Notes: generated by a model from the letters alone, not told the origin. 64,000 nt of DNA from JBGAJN01 sp044224905 (GCA_044224905.1 JBGAJN010000001.1:1-64000); one strand, 5' to 3'. Numbered from the stretch's first letter, positions 25,256 to 33,870 are shown. Numbers and translations: made by a program.

Positions 25256-26704
25256 ATGTTCAACCGGCGCCGCCGACACTCGCTCCTGCTCGCGTGTGGC
25301 CTCGCTTGTCTCGCGCCGTTCGGCACCTCGGCGCAGGCTCCCGTCAAAAAACTTTCCGACTATCAGGTGGGCGACGTTGTTACCACGGACATCGCCACCC
25401 CAGTTGAACTCGTCGTCATCGACCGCGAAGCTTCAGCAGCCTTGCGCGAAAAAGAGGCGGCGAAAGTTCCCGTGTTCGTGCGGGTCGATACGAACGCCGC
25501 CGAGAAAGCCGTCGCCGCGATGCGCGCGGCCTTGGTCGATTTTCGCGAAGAATTTCTCATCACCCTCGAGGTGAGATTCGGCACGCGCAAGCTCTCCAAC
25601 TCCCAGTTGAAGTCCGAGGAATTTCGGAACCTGCACGAAGTCTACCGCAACCTTCACAAGAAATTTCCCCTCACGCTCTCGCTCGCGACCAAGTGGGCAC
25701 AGGGCGGTGATTGGGCCGAGTTGGAAACGCTCTTCATCAGCCGAGTGCGCGCCGCGATGACCTCCAGTTACGTGCGTCCCGATGATCTCCCCGCCGAAGC
25801 CAAGTCCGGCCCGGCGCAGGTCCGCCTGATCACGAGCCCTATCAACGAAACGGTACCGGACTGGGCGAAGCTCGAGAAAGATTCGCAGCCGGCCCCGCGC
25901 CAGAGCCTCGTCCCCGTCACCAAGGCGCGTAACGAATTTCGCGCGAGCCTCGTCGGTGAGGAAAAGCCGTACGCGAAATTCCTCGCGGCATTTATCCAGC
26001 CCAACTGCATTTTCGACGTCGGCTTGACCCGCTCCAATCGCGCCCGGCGCACGGAGGCGATCTGGACCGCCGACAAATTTCGCCCCGGCGAAGTGATCGC
26101 CCGCGCGGGCGAACCGCTCACGCCGCGCCTCAAGGCGGCGCTTGATCAACTCGCCGCACAGTCCGCTGTGACGGAATTGCGCGCGCGCGATCGCCGCTGG
26201 GAAACCTACTGGCCGTGGCTCGCGTTCGCGGGCGGCGCCGGCGTCGTTTTCGTTCTGGCGGTGCGTTCGAAGCCACGTCCCGCCGTCGTAGACCTAGCCC
26301 CAACCCGCGCGCTCGCTCCGGCAAGTCCCGCTGAGTTGCTCGCTGACAAATCCGCCAGCCGGATTCTCATGGCGAACCCGGCAATGCGCGCGCGGTTGAT
26401 GCCGCACTTCGCTGCGATGGTGAAGGAAAAGATCGTCACCACGTTGCTCTCGCAACGCCGCCAACTCATCGCCGCGCAACGCCAAGCGGCGGCGGAGATC
26501 GCGGCGCTGGAAGAACGATTGGAAAAAATTCACGCGCCGCTGCAGGAGCGGGTGAAGGCTTACGAGGCGCGCATCAGCGATTTGGAAAAGGAACTCGAAG
26601 CGCGCACGGCGGAGAATCGCGAATTGATCAACGCGACGATCGCACTCGCCAAGCAACGGCTTGAAGAAGAGAAATCAGGCGCGCGTGTGACGAGCTGGAA
26701 TTAG
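25256..26704 (+). CDS. Membrane protein with 7TMR-HDED-like extracellular domain
   Basis: A 482-residue protein from ATG 25256 with a signal peptide (LLLACGLACLAPFGTSAQAP). The exported part contains YQVGDVVTTDIATPVELVV and ADKFRPGEVIARAGEPLTPR, which resemble the start and end of the extracellular domain of 7TM-HD phosphodiesterases (PgpH type). A single membrane helix (WPWLAFAGGAGVVFVLAVRS, about 318-338) follows, then a cytoplasmic coiled-coil tail of about 140 residues (ISDLEKELEARTAENRELIN). The seven-helix region and the HD phosphohydrolase are absent. It may be a sensor or scaffold derived from that family. Confidence 0.75.
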   Translation: MFNRRRRHSLLLACGLACLAPFGTSAQAPVKKLSDYQVGDVVTTDIATPVELVVIDREASAALREKEAAKVPVFVRVDTNAAEKAVAAMRAALVDFREEFLITLEVRFGTRKLSNSQLKSEEFRNLHEVYRNLHKKFPLTLSLATKWAQGGDWAELETLFISRVRAAMTSSYVRPDDLPAEAKSGPAQVRLITSPINETVPDWAKLEKDSQPAPRQSLVPVTKARNEFRASLVGEEKPYAKFLAAFIQPNCIFDVGLTRSNRARRTEAIWTADKFRPGEVIARAGEPLTPRLKAALDQLAAQSAVTELRARDRRWETYWPWLAFAGGAGVVFVLAVRSKPRPAVVDLAPTRALAPASPAELLADKSASRILMANPAMRARLMPHFAAMVKEKIVTTLLSQRRQLIAAQRQAAAEIAALEERLEKIHAPLQERVKAYEARISDLEKELEARTAENRELINATIALAKQRLEEEKSGARVTSWN

Positions 26705-26770
26705 TCGAATAAAGCGTTCAACGGGACGCGAACAAAGCCGCGTTTTCGCCGTCAGAACTGAAGTTCCACA

Positions 26771-27754
26771 TTACGCCTGCACCGTTTCAATTGCCGAGCT
26801 CTGCTGGGTGCGGAGCGCCTTCTCGTAGCACTCAAGCGCCTCGGTGAAACGTTCCATGCGATTAAAGACGCCGCCCTTGCCGAGGTAGGCGATGGTGAGG
26901 GAATTATCGATGGCCAGCGCGCGGTCGTAGGTTTCGAGCGCGTCCTTCAGGCGGCGCATCTTCTCGAGCGTCTTCGCGCGGCGGATCAACGTCTCGATGT
27001 GCTCGGGATCCAACGCGAGCGCTTCCTCGAAGCACGCGAGCGCTTCTTCATTCTGCTCGAGGTTGAGCAGCGACTGGCCTTTGCCGAGCAACGCATTGAT
27101 GTGCGCGAGGTTTTCCGAGATCGGCTGTTCCGGTTGCGCCGCACCGTTCTGCTGCCCGGACGCATCGCTCGGACCGGCGAGTTGGCGATGTTGCGCGACG
27201 TCTTCGAGCTGTTGCAGCTTTTTCTCCAAGCGATCCACCAGCGTGAACAGCCGCGCGCTCGACGCGTCGGCGGCCTCACTGGTGATCAAAGTCGTTTGCG
27301 AACCGGAGCCGATGGCGCGCCCCGGCAGAACCGCGAGCACATGCGAGAGCTGGTTCGTCGCGCGATAGAGGAACAAGCCCATGACGATCATGCCCACGAG
27401 GCTGATGCCACCCAGACCCGCAGCGAACAGCAAGGTTTCGTGATTGCGATTGCGCAAGGTCTCGAGGTCGCGCACGCGCTGCGACGTGAGGCTTTGCTCA
27501 ACCGCGTGCAAACGCGTGGTCAGCGCCTGATCGTTGCGACGGCTCGCGGCGGCGGACTCTTCGCGAAACTCCTCGCGCAATTGCTCGATGGCCTTGCGCG
27601 TAGCCTGCTGCTCCAGCGACCAGCGCAGCATCATGTCGGAAGCCTCATTGGTGACGGTGGCGGTGGCCGGCGAATCGGCGGCAAGCAGCGACATGCAGGC
27701 AATTACGGACAAGGCGAAAACCCCGGTGAGTCTGTTGGTAAAAGACGTTTTCAT
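26771..27754 (-). CDS. Membrane-anchored TPR protein
   Basis: A 327-residue protein from ATG 27754 (MKTSFTNRLTGVFALSVIAC) with a signal peptide, a periplasmic helical part (WSLEQQATRKAIEQLREEFR), one membrane segment at about 107-130 (FAAGLGGISLVGMIVMGLFL), a cytoplasmic linker and three TPR units at about 215-320 (NEEALACFEEALALDPEHIE, LKDALETYDRALAIDNSLTI, FTEALECYEKAL). It is a protein-interaction scaffold with no catalytic motif. It lies downstream of the large hydrolase on the same strand with an 85-bp gap, and converges on the HDED-like gene. Confidence 0.83.
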   Translation of the reverse strand: MKTSFTNRLTGVFALSVIACMSLLAADSPATATVTNEASDMMLRWSLEQQATRKAIEQLREEFREESAAASRRNDQALTTRLHAVEQSLTSQRVRDLETLRNRNHETLLFAAGLGGISLVGMIVMGLFLYRATNQLSHVLAVLPGRAIGSGSQTTLITSEAADASSARLFTLVDRLEKKLQQLEDVAQHRQLAGPSDASGQQNGAAQPEQPISENLAHINALLGKGQSLLNLEQNEEALACFEEALALDPEHIETLIRRAKTLEKMRRLKDALETYDRALAIDNSLTIAYLGKGGVFNRMERFTEALECYEKALRTQQSSAIETVQA

Positions 27755-27839
27755 TACGAATAAACCGTGCTGCGAACGTAGAAAACTACGTTCGAAACAC
27801 AAGACAAATTCAGACAATCGGCAGAATTTCTCCAACCTC

Positions 27840-29873
27840 TCAATGCTTGCCGGGCGGCAGCAACTCCCAACGCTCTCCGAAGAAGCCGGCGCCGGCGATG
27901 CCACCGGGCACGCGGGAATTGGCGGGACGGCTGATATCGATGATCGCCCAATCGGGAAGCTTCGGCGTCTGACGCGCGTTGTTGAGGTAATCGTATTCGC
28001 GATACGTGAAGCCGCTGTTGATGACCACGTAGCGTTTCGGATTGAGCGGATTCGGGAAGATCATCACCGGCACATGTTGGCCGGCGTTGTAGCTTTCATC
28101 GCCGACCTTGATCGTCTGGGCGTCCCACTTGATCGGCAGCTTGTCGGCAATTTTCTTCAACACCTCGTTGCTCTGCGGATCGCCCCAAAGGATGAGATTG
28201 CGCTCGGCGATGTCCGTGTCGGTCAACGCGTGATCGTCCTTGATGCGAGCGTCGCCGCGAAATTGATCGCGCCATTCGCGCACGGCGTGCGTGCGTTCTT
28301 CCTGCGTCCATTTGGCGACGGCTTCGTTGATCGGTTTGCCGGTCGGAAACACCATCACGAAGCTTTCCATAAACGCGTCGTCGATCGGTCCCTGAAGACC
28401 ATGACGCTTGCGCAAGGTGCCGTCGTCGTCGGAGTCAACCAGCTTCCAACTGCGACCGTCCTTGCGGAAGTGCGCCACGAAGGAACGATCTGTGAACGCG
28501 AGCGGTGCGATGATCTTGCGGCCGTCGATGACCACTTTAGCGGCTTTGTTCAATTCGAGCGGGTATTCGCCGGTGCCGAACGACAGCGTAAGCGCGGTGA
28601 CATTCTTCGTGGTCACGTCGATCTTGTTTTCGTCGTCGTTGAGCGTGGCTTCGACACGCGCCTTCTCCCAATGTTGTTCGAGCCCGTCCACCGTCACCCA
28701 GAGCATCTGATTGTACTTCAGCGTGAACGTCGTGAACTTCACCGTGGTCGGCACGGGATTGCGACCGCGCGACGCGAGCGCATCGACACGACGCGCGACT
28801 TCAAGCTTCGCCTGCGGTTCATAAGCGTGCGCCGTCTTCGGTCCGATGATGTGCGTGAGACGAAGGCCTTCCTTCGCGAGCGCTTTCTCCATCGCATCGG
28901 CGGCCTGCTTTTGTTTGTCGATCTCGCCGCTGTAAGCGACGGTCGGGACGTTGTAGAGGTTGAGCGCGTATTCCGTCGCGTCGTACATGCGCCACAGCTT
29001 CTGCTCCCACCACGTCGGCTTGAGCGTTTCGTCCTGATACACTTTCAAAAACTCCGCCGTCTCCGAGAAGCCCGCGCCCGGAGCCGCCGCCGCCCACAAG
29101 CCCGCGTAATGCGTCGCGAAACCCCAGCAAGACGCGCCGCCCATCGAGAAGCCTCGCACCACGACGCGATTCGGGTCGATCGGATAAAACTTTTTCACGT
29201 GCGCCCACGTCTCGAACACATCGGTCTCGCCCGCGAACCGCGCGGGGTTGCAGTAACGATTGTAAGTGTGCAGCACGATCGTGTTCGCCGGCTGGAACTG
29301 GCCGCCGCTCTTTTGTGCGCCGGTGAGGAAGTTCACTTCGCTCAACGTCTCGCCGCGACCATGGAACCAGAAGTCGAGCCGCATCGGCTGACCGAGCTTC
29401 GCCGACTCAGGCACCACGAGACCGTAAGGTTGAACGGAGCCGTCGATGCGCGATTTGAACCCGCGCACCACGAGGCCGGTGGCGTTGGTCCACGGCGCCT
29501 TGCCGTCGCGGAGTTGCTGCGCGCGTTCGGTGCCCTGTTGCAGGAGCGTCTTGCCCGAGGCGATTTCGCCCGCCTTGAAAAATTCGTTATACGCCAGCGC
29601 GTAGCTGACGGCCTTGTGGAAGATCTGCGCGTCGGGCAACAGTTCGAGCAGGTTCGTCTGCTTTTTCTTTTCGAGCGCGATGCGCGTCGTGTCGATTTCC
29701 TTCTCCAAAGCGTCGAGCCCCTTGCGCAAATCCGCGGCGTCCTTGTCGGACACGGCCACGCCGGGCGGCGGAACCGGACGGACATTTTCCACAACATTGT
29801 CCTTCGCCCCGTCGGCGAGCAGCAAGCCGGCGGCGGAGAAAAGGATCACGAGAGAGATCGTACGGGTTTTCAT
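27840..29873 (-). CDS. Secreted alpha/beta-hydrolase, prolyl-oligopeptidase/esterase-like
   Basis: A 677-residue exported protein with signal peptide MKTRTISLVILFSAAGLLLA. A helical N-terminal part (20-130) precedes an alpha/beta-hydrolase core (about 145-380) with LDFWFHGRGE as oxyanion region and nucleophile elbow VVVRGFSMGGASCW (Ser about 244). Acid and His candidates lie in YSGEIDKQ and PKTAHAYEPQA. A beta-rich C-terminal half (about 390-677) follows, including AFMESFVMVFPTGKPINEAV and SGFTYREYDYLNNARQTPKL. It resembles esterase or peptidase proteins common in Verrucomicrobia and Planctomycetes. Substrate unknown. An 870-residue antisense frame across it has no recognisable domain. Confidence 0.85.
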   Translation of the reverse strand: MKTRTISLVILFSAAGLLLADGAKDNVVENVRPVPPPGVAVSDKDAADLRKGLDALEKEIDTTRIALEKKKQTNLLELLPDAQIFHKAVSYALAYNEFFKAGEIASGKTLLQQGTERAQQLRDGKAPWTNATGLVVRGFKSRIDGSVQPYGLVVPESAKLGQPMRLDFWFHGRGETLSEVNFLTGAQKSGGQFQPANTIVLHTYNRYCNPARFAGETDVFETWAHVKKFYPIDPNRVVVRGFSMGGASCWGFATHYAGLWAAAAPGAGFSETAEFLKVYQDETLKPTWWEQKLWRMYDATEYALNLYNVPTVAYSGEIDKQKQAADAMEKALAKEGLRLTHIIGPKTAHAYEPQAKLEVARRVDALASRGRNPVPTTVKFTTFTLKYNQMLWVTVDGLEQHWEKARVEATLNDDENKIDVTTKNVTALTLSFGTGEYPLELNKAAKVVIDGRKIIAPLAFTDRSFVAHFRKDGRSWKLVDSDDDGTLRKRHGLQGPIDDAFMESFVMVFPTGKPINEAVAKWTQEERTHAVREWRDQFRGDARIKDDHALTDTDIAERNLILWGDPQSNEVLKKIADKLPIKWDAQTIKVGDESYNAGQHVPVMIFPNPLNPKRYVVINSGFTYREYDYLNNARQTPKLPDWAIIDISRPANSRVPGGIAGAGFFGERWELLPPGKH

Positions 29874-29941
29874 GGTATTCGGTTCGGACAGATTAGGACG
29901 GCGGCGGCCGGAAACAATTCGATTCCGACGCGCCGAGGAAA

Positions 29942-30787
29942 TTACTTCTCGGCGGCCACGAGCTCGCGGAACGCCTGCTGCAGGCGACGCGTCACCGGAC
30001 CGGGCTTGCCGTTGCCGACGCGCCAGTCGTTCACTTGCACGACCGGCATGACCTCCGTGGTCGTGCCGAGCAGCATCAATTCTTCAGCCGACTTCAGCTC
30101 AGGCTCGAGCAAGGGAACTTCGCGCACGGTGATCTTCAACTGGTGACACAACTCCAGCACCGCCTGCCGCGATATGCCGCCGAGGATGTAATGGCAGAGC
30201 GGATACGTGACGAGTTCGCCGCGCACCACGGCCGCGCAGTTCGAGTGCGAACCTTCCGTCAAAGCGCCGTCGCGAATGAACAACGCCTCGTCCGCGCCGG
30301 CTTCACGCGCCTGCTGCGCCGCGAGGGCGTTGGGCAAAAGCGAAACCGTCTTGATGTCGCAACGCATCCAGCGGATGTCGGACGTCGTGATGACCTTGAT
30401 GCCGGCGTCCCACTTTGCGCGCGGCGGATCGAACGGCGCCGCGTAGCCGTAAACCGTCGGCGTCACCGCAGGATCGGGGAAGTAATGTTTGCGCGGCGCG
30501 ACGCCCCGGGTGATTTGCAGATAGATGATCGCGTCGCCGGAGCGGAGCTGATTGCGATCAAGCAACGTCTCGGAGATCGTCTGGAAATCGATGTTGTCCG
30601 CGCCACGGATCTTCAACGCGTCGAGGCTGCGCGCGAGGCGTTGCCAGTGTTCGCCCGCACGGAACAAGCGGCCGTCGTAAACGCGAACCACTTCATACAC
30701 GCCGTCGGCGAAGAGGAACCCGCGGTCGTCGGGCGAAATACGCGCCTCGTCCTTGGGAAGAAACTGGCCATTCAGATAAACAATCAT
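29942..30787 (-). CDS. dat: D-amino-acid transaminase-like (class IV PLP aminotransferase)
   Basis: A 281-residue class IV aminotransferase with ATG at 30787 (MIVYLNGQFLPKDEARISPD). The Schiff-base lysine is in MRCDIKTVSLLPNALAAQQA (Lys146, as in D-alanine transaminase) and the cofactor-binding Glu is in LTEGSHSNCAAVVRG. Length and motifs favour D-amino-acid transaminase over branched-chain transaminase or aminodeoxychorismate lyase, but these are close relatives. It would supply D-Ala/D-Glu for peptidoglycan by transamination. It is divergent from the beta-propeller-like gene and lies 68 bp upstream of the large hydrolase. Confidence 0.85.
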   Translation of the reverse strand: MIVYLNGQFLPKDEARISPDDRGFLFADGVYEVVRVYDGRLFRAGEHWQRLARSLDALKIRGADNIDFQTISETLLDRNQLRSGDAIIYLQITRGVAPRKHYFPDPAVTPTVYGYAAPFDPPRAKWDAGIKVITTSDIRWMRCDIKTVSLLPNALAAQQAREAGADEALFIRDGALTEGSHSNCAAVVRGELVTYPLCHYILGGISRQAVLELCHQLKITVREVPLLEPELKSAEELMLLGTTTEVMPVVQVNDWRVGNGKPGPVTRRLQQAFRELVAAEK

Positions 30788-31010
30788 GCGCGCGACTTCT
30801 CTCGCCCAACGCCGCCCCGCTGACAAGGGCAATCTGGCTGTGGCGGCGCCCAACTTGAACAGAAGGCAACGAAGAGAACGAAGTCGCGGCCTGAGGAATT
30901 GCGCCGGCACGATCTCTCCCGCTTCGTTTCCTTCGCGTGCTTCTGTTCCCTTTCGAATAGTTACAGTTTACACCCCCGCCCATCTGTGCGACACAGCCCT
31001 CGCACTTCCT

Positions 31011-32480
31011 ATGAAAATGATTCCCGTCCTCCTCGGCTCCGTGCTGCTCAGCCTCGCGTTCCATTCACCCGCCCGCGCCGCGGCCACGGCGCCCGCCGCC
31101 AAGTCCGGCCCGAAATCCGCCGTCGACATCGGCACGCGCATGGAACTCTTCGTCGATGACTGGCTCATCGATCAGCGCCGCGATGTCGCGCTCAAGTTGC
31201 ACGAACCCGTCCGCCGCGAAGTCGTGCTCACCACCGATCAACCCTGGGAAGGCCACACCAGCGCTTACTACACCGTCCTGCAAGACGGCGCGACCATTCG
31301 CCTTTACTATCGCGGCTCCGTCGGTGGCTCGGATCATTCCGATGCGCAGGTCACGTGCGTTGCCGAGAGCCGCGACGGCATTCATTTCACGCGACCCAAG
31401 CTCGGCATTATCGAAGCCGGCGGCACCAAGGACAACAACGTCATCTGGCGCGGCATCGAATCGCACAACTTCGCGCCGTTCCTCGATACGAATCCCGACT
31501 GCAAACCCGACGAACGCTACAAGGCCCTCGCCGGCCTCAAGGCCCCCGGCAAGAACTGGCAGGAAGGTTCCACACCCGGCGGCCTCTTCGCCTTCGCCTC
31601 GGCCGATGGCTTGCATTGGCGCAAACTCCGCAAGGAACCCGTGATGACCAAGGGCGCGTTCGACTCCCTCAACCTCGGCTTCTGGGACACCGCGCGAAAC
31701 CGCTACGCCTGCTACAGCCGCATCTTCTCCAACAAAACCCGCGCCGTGCAGAGCAACCACTCCACCGACTTCCTCGATTGGAGCGCCGGCGTGCCCAACC
31801 GCTACGGCGAAGGCGTGCCCGCCGAACACTTTTATACCAGCGCCACCTTCCCCTGCCCCGGCGCGCCCCATCAACTGCTCGCCTTCCCCAAACGCTTCGT
31901 CCCCTCGCGCAAGAAAGTCCCCGCGCACCCGCTCCCCGGCGTGTCCGACGCCGTGTTCATGAGCAGCCGCGACGGCGTCCTGTGGGACCGCACCTTCCTC
32001 GAAGCCTGGGCGCGCCCCGGCCTCGACGAGAAGAACTGGACCGACCGCAGCAACATGCCCGCGTGGGGCATCGTGCAGACCGACCCCACGGAATTCTCCC
32101 TCTACCTCAGCGAACATTACCGCTGGCCCGACAACCGCGTCCGCCGCGTGACCGTGCGGCGACATGGCTTCGCCTCCGTCAACGCCACCGCGCGCGGCGG
32201 CGAATTCACCACGCGCCCCGTACTCTTCACCGGCCAGAAACTCGTGTTGAACTACGCCACCTCCGCCGCCGGCTCCGTGCAAGTGGAAGTGCAGGATGAA
32301 ACCGGCCAACCCCTCCCCGGCTTCGCGCTGGCCGACATGCCGCCGCTCTACGGCGATGAACTCGACGCCGTCATCCAATGGAAAAAGGGCGACGACCTCT
32401 CCGCCCTCCAAGGCAAACCCGTGCGCTTCCGTTTCGTGCTGAAAGATGCGGACCTCTACGCCCTGCGCGTGGCGAAGTAG
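31011..32480 (+). CDS. Secreted beta-propeller-type protein, possible glycoside hydrolase (GH32/43-like)
   Basis: A 489-residue exported protein from ATG 31011, with signal peptide ending SPARAAA. Repeated motifs of the type CVAESRDGIHFTRPKLGIIE, FASADGLHWRKLRKEP and FMSSRDGVLWDRTFLEAW mark a five-bladed propeller like that of GH32, GH43 and GH-J enzymes. The conserved VDDWLIDQ at the start is shared by a hypothetical family common in planctomycetes and Verrucomicrobia. The C-terminal 120 residues form a beta-sandwich (GSVQVEVQDETGQPLPGFAL). Codons end in C unusually often compared with its neighbours. Catalytic activity is not proven. Confidence 0.75.
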   Translation: MKMIPVLLGSVLLSLAFHSPARAAATAPAAKSGPKSAVDIGTRMELFVDDWLIDQRRDVALKLHEPVRREVVLTTDQPWEGHTSAYYTVLQDGATIRLYYRGSVGGSDHSDAQVTCVAESRDGIHFTRPKLGIIEAGGTKDNNVIWRGIESHNFAPFLDTNPDCKPDERYKALAGLKAPGKNWQEGSTPGGLFAFASADGLHWRKLRKEPVMTKGAFDSLNLGFWDTARNRYACYSRIFSNKTRAVQSNHSTDFLDWSAGVPNRYGEGVPAEHFYTSATFPCPGAPHQLLAFPKRFVPSRKKVPAHPLPGVSDAVFMSSRDGVLWDRTFLEAWARPGLDEKNWTDRSNMPAWGIVQTDPTEFSLYLSEHYRWPDNRVRRVTVRRHGFASVNATARGGEFTTRPVLFTGQKLVLNYATSAAGSVQVEVQDETGQPLPGFALADMPPLYGDELDAVIQWKKGDDLSALQGKPVRFRFVLKDADLYALRVAK

Positions 32481-32495
32481 GAATTGCGCTGCGGG

Positions 32496-32524
32496 TTCAC
32501 CGCGGAGACGCGGAGGCGCGGAGG
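32496..32524 (+). repeat. Left 29-bp boundary repeat of the accessory island
   Basis: The core reads CGCGGAGACGCGGAGGCGCG, with TTCAC before it. It lies 15 bp after the stop of the preceding gene. Its inverted copy at 34684-34712 matches at 27 of 29 positions. It belongs to the same family as the GxxExxY terminal repeats. Confidence 0.85.
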
Positions 32525-32537
32525 GAAAACCGAACCC

Positions 32538-32590
32538 AGTCCCGCGAGGGACGATTGAAAGTAGCCCGGCGTTTCAACGCCGGGTGCGCG
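32538..32590 (+). repeat. REP-like double hairpin element, copy 1
   Basis: Two short palindromes follow each other: GTCCCGCGAGGGAC (32539-32552) and CCCGGCGTTTCAACGCCGGG (32565-32584), joined by GATTGAAAGTAG. Related copies occur at 33151 and 33218. No open frame is convincing across it. Confidence 0.8.
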
Positions 32591-32683
32591 GTGGGGCGAG
32601 CGTCCCCGCGAGCCGGCGGTAGGGTTATCGCGCTGCGATGACCGGGGCGGCAACCCGCCATCAACTGGCCCGAAGTCTCCCCG

Positions 32684-33008
32684 GCCAGTGGCAAAATGGG
32701 AAATGCCCTCCCGAAGCTGAGGACAGCCACTGACAAAATCTCCATCGGCCCCCCGAACGTTCCGGGAGGCACCGGCAATATCTCCGGTGGCTCCCCGAAG
32801 CTTAATTAGGCCACCGGCAAAAGTTCCGCCGGCCTCCGGAACGTTAATTGGGCCACCGGCAAAACTGGAAGTGGCTCCCCGAAGCTTAATTGGGCCACTG
32901 GCAATAAATCCAATGGCCTCCGGAACGTTATTTTGCCCGTTGGCAAAATCTCCAATGGCTTCCGGAACGTTATTTGGGCCGATGGCAAAAATTCCACCGG
33001 GCAAAATA
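32684..33008. repeat. 42-bp minisatellite, seven full units plus a partial one
   Basis: Units start at 32684, 32726, 32768, 32810, 32852, 32894, 32936 and 32978, each exactly 42 bp. Each begins near GCCACCGGCAA. Two unit types occur: one contains CTCCGGAACGTTAATT and the other CTCCCCGAAGCTTAATT, so each has a palindromic hexamer AACGTT or AAGCTT. The order is B-A-B-A-B-A-A, a near 84-bp higher-order repeat. Because 42 is divisible by three, several frames on both strands stay open with 14-residue peptide repeats. I see no start site or signal that makes one of them a convincing gene. Confidence 0.92.
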
Positions 33009-33085
33009 AGGATTTTCCTGTCCTTTCCGGCTTGGGAAGTGGCTAAAAAGAGCCATTTCCTGCCGGAGCGTGAATTTGAGGGTGG

Positions 33086-33106
33086 GGACGGCTGTCTCAG
33101 CCGTCC
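33086..33106. repeat. Short palindromic hairpin
   Basis: GGACGGCTG and CAGCCGTCC are perfect complements around TCT. The sequence resembles small dispersed hairpins found between genes. It lies in the non-coding part of the island and has no T tail, so it is not a terminator. Confidence 0.75.
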
Positions 33107-33150
33107 GCCGGAGGGGTGGAAAACGGGGAATTGCCGGTAAGCGGTGCCGT

Positions 33151-33240
33151 GAGTCCCGCGAGAGACGCCTGACCCTAGCCCGGCGTTTCAGCGCCGGATG
33201 CGGGGGGCGAAGGGGTCGAGTCCCGAAGGGACGATTGAAA
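33151..33240 (+). repeat. REP-like elements, copies 2 and 3
   Basis: Copy 2 (33151-33205) repeats the double-hairpin layout of 32538-32590, with AGTCCCGCGAGAGACG and CCCGGCGTTTCAGCGCCGG. Copy 3 (33218-33240) is a half element, GAGTCCCGAAGGGACGATTG. All are in the same orientation within the accessory island. Confidence 0.75.
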
Positions 33241-33340
33241 AATGCGACTGGAAACGATTGAAATGAAGTTTTAGGCTCTAAGCCATGGAAGTGATAAACG
33301 ACAATCCTGTCGCTCACGGTTGCAATCGTGGCGTCCCGAG

Positions 33341-33370
33341 TGCCGGGTCGCTGACCTTGGGTCGTTAGCC
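33341..33370 (+). repeat. Truncated attC-like site (right half)
   Basis: The segment TGCCGGGTCGCTGACC, then TTGGGTC and the cleavage-type box GTTAGCC (33364-33370), matches the right halves of the two complete sites downstream. The complementary left arm is not found upstream, so this looks like the truncated start of the cassette array. The upstream stretch 33317-33340 is nearly identical to 33814-33837 of the next site. Confidence 0.7.
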
Positions 33371-33385
33371 CACTTCGCGCGCATC

Positions 33386-33718
33386 ATGACACTCGTTACA
33401 GACAAAGAGGAGTCGGCGAGCTTAGAGTCACAGCTTGGCTCAGGGCGTGGAGGATGTTTTGACTTGGTGTTGGACGATGGGACGTATTTGGCAGACTCAC
33501 TCGCGTTCGATGGTCGTGCGGTGGGCTTGGCCATTGGTGGCCACACTGGTTACATTTTATTCCGTGATGTGCCGCAGGTTCGAGGTCACACTGTTTCGCA
33601 CTGGCTGCGTCTTCGGCGTTACCACGGCTGGCCCTTCATCGGGTCTCGGTTGCGCCGTCGCTGGGCGCACGGCATCGGAGTCGAGCCGAGACATCCGGAT
33701 TGGCGTCCGAAGATTTGA
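33386..33718 (+). CDS. Cassette protein 1, hypothetical
   Basis: A 110-residue protein from ATG 33386, 15 bp after the cassette's 5' GTTAGCC box, ending 14 bp before its 3' box. It reads acidic at the start (TLVTDKEESASLESQ) and basic at the end (RLRRRWAHGIGVEPRHPDWR). No signal peptide, membrane helix or known motif was found. Being the sole gene in a cassette with matched ends supports it as real. Function unknown. Confidence 0.6.
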   Translation: MTLVTDKEESASLESQLGSGRGGCFDLVLDDGTYLADSLAFDGRAVGLAIGGHTGYILFRDVPQVRGHTVSHWLRLRRYHGWPFIGSRLRRRWAHGIGVEPRHPDWRPKI

Positions 33719-33732
33719 GTTATGACGATGAC

Positions 33733-33867
33733 GTGGGCTAACCATGCTCTGAAAATTGGAACAACACCCCAGCTGTTTCGCTCCACGAAAGCGCGAACCC
33801 GGCGTGAGCGTCGCGGTTGCAATCGTGGCGTCCCGTGCGCCGGGTCGCTGAGCTTTTTTCGTTAGGC
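33733..33867 (+). repeat. attC-like recombination site between cassettes 1 and 2
   Basis: The left box GGGCTAAC (33735-33742) and right box GTTAGGC (33861-33867) enclose arms GCGAACCCGGCG (33793-33804) and CGCCGGGTCGC (33838-33848). These pair with one extra A in the left arm, matching the extrahelical base of attC. The distance from the left box to the left arm (50 bp) is longer than on the right (12 bp), so this site is asymmetric. Confidence 0.7.
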
Positions 33868-33870
33868 GTC

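Noticed and set aside
27534..30146. 870-codon open frame antisense to the large hydrolase gene
   Set aside because: High-GC shadow: it has no recognisable domain, is Arg/Val/His-rich, and lies opposite a gene with a clear signal peptide and catalytic motif.
31065..32411. 448-codon antisense frame opposite the propeller gene
   Set aside because: A consequence of the extreme third-position C bias of the sense gene; Gly/Ala/Val/Glu low complexity.
32456..33140. Open frames of 63-182 codons with 14-residue repeats on both strands across the minisatellite
   Set aside because: They arise because the unit length is a multiple of three and lacks stops in several frames; none has a ribosome site, signal or conserved non-repeat domain. 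Reported as a repeat instead.
33070..33261. Short frame reading VGTAVSAVRRRGG across a hairpin element
   Set aside because: It is the translation of a dispersed palindrome plus REP-like sequence, not a gene.
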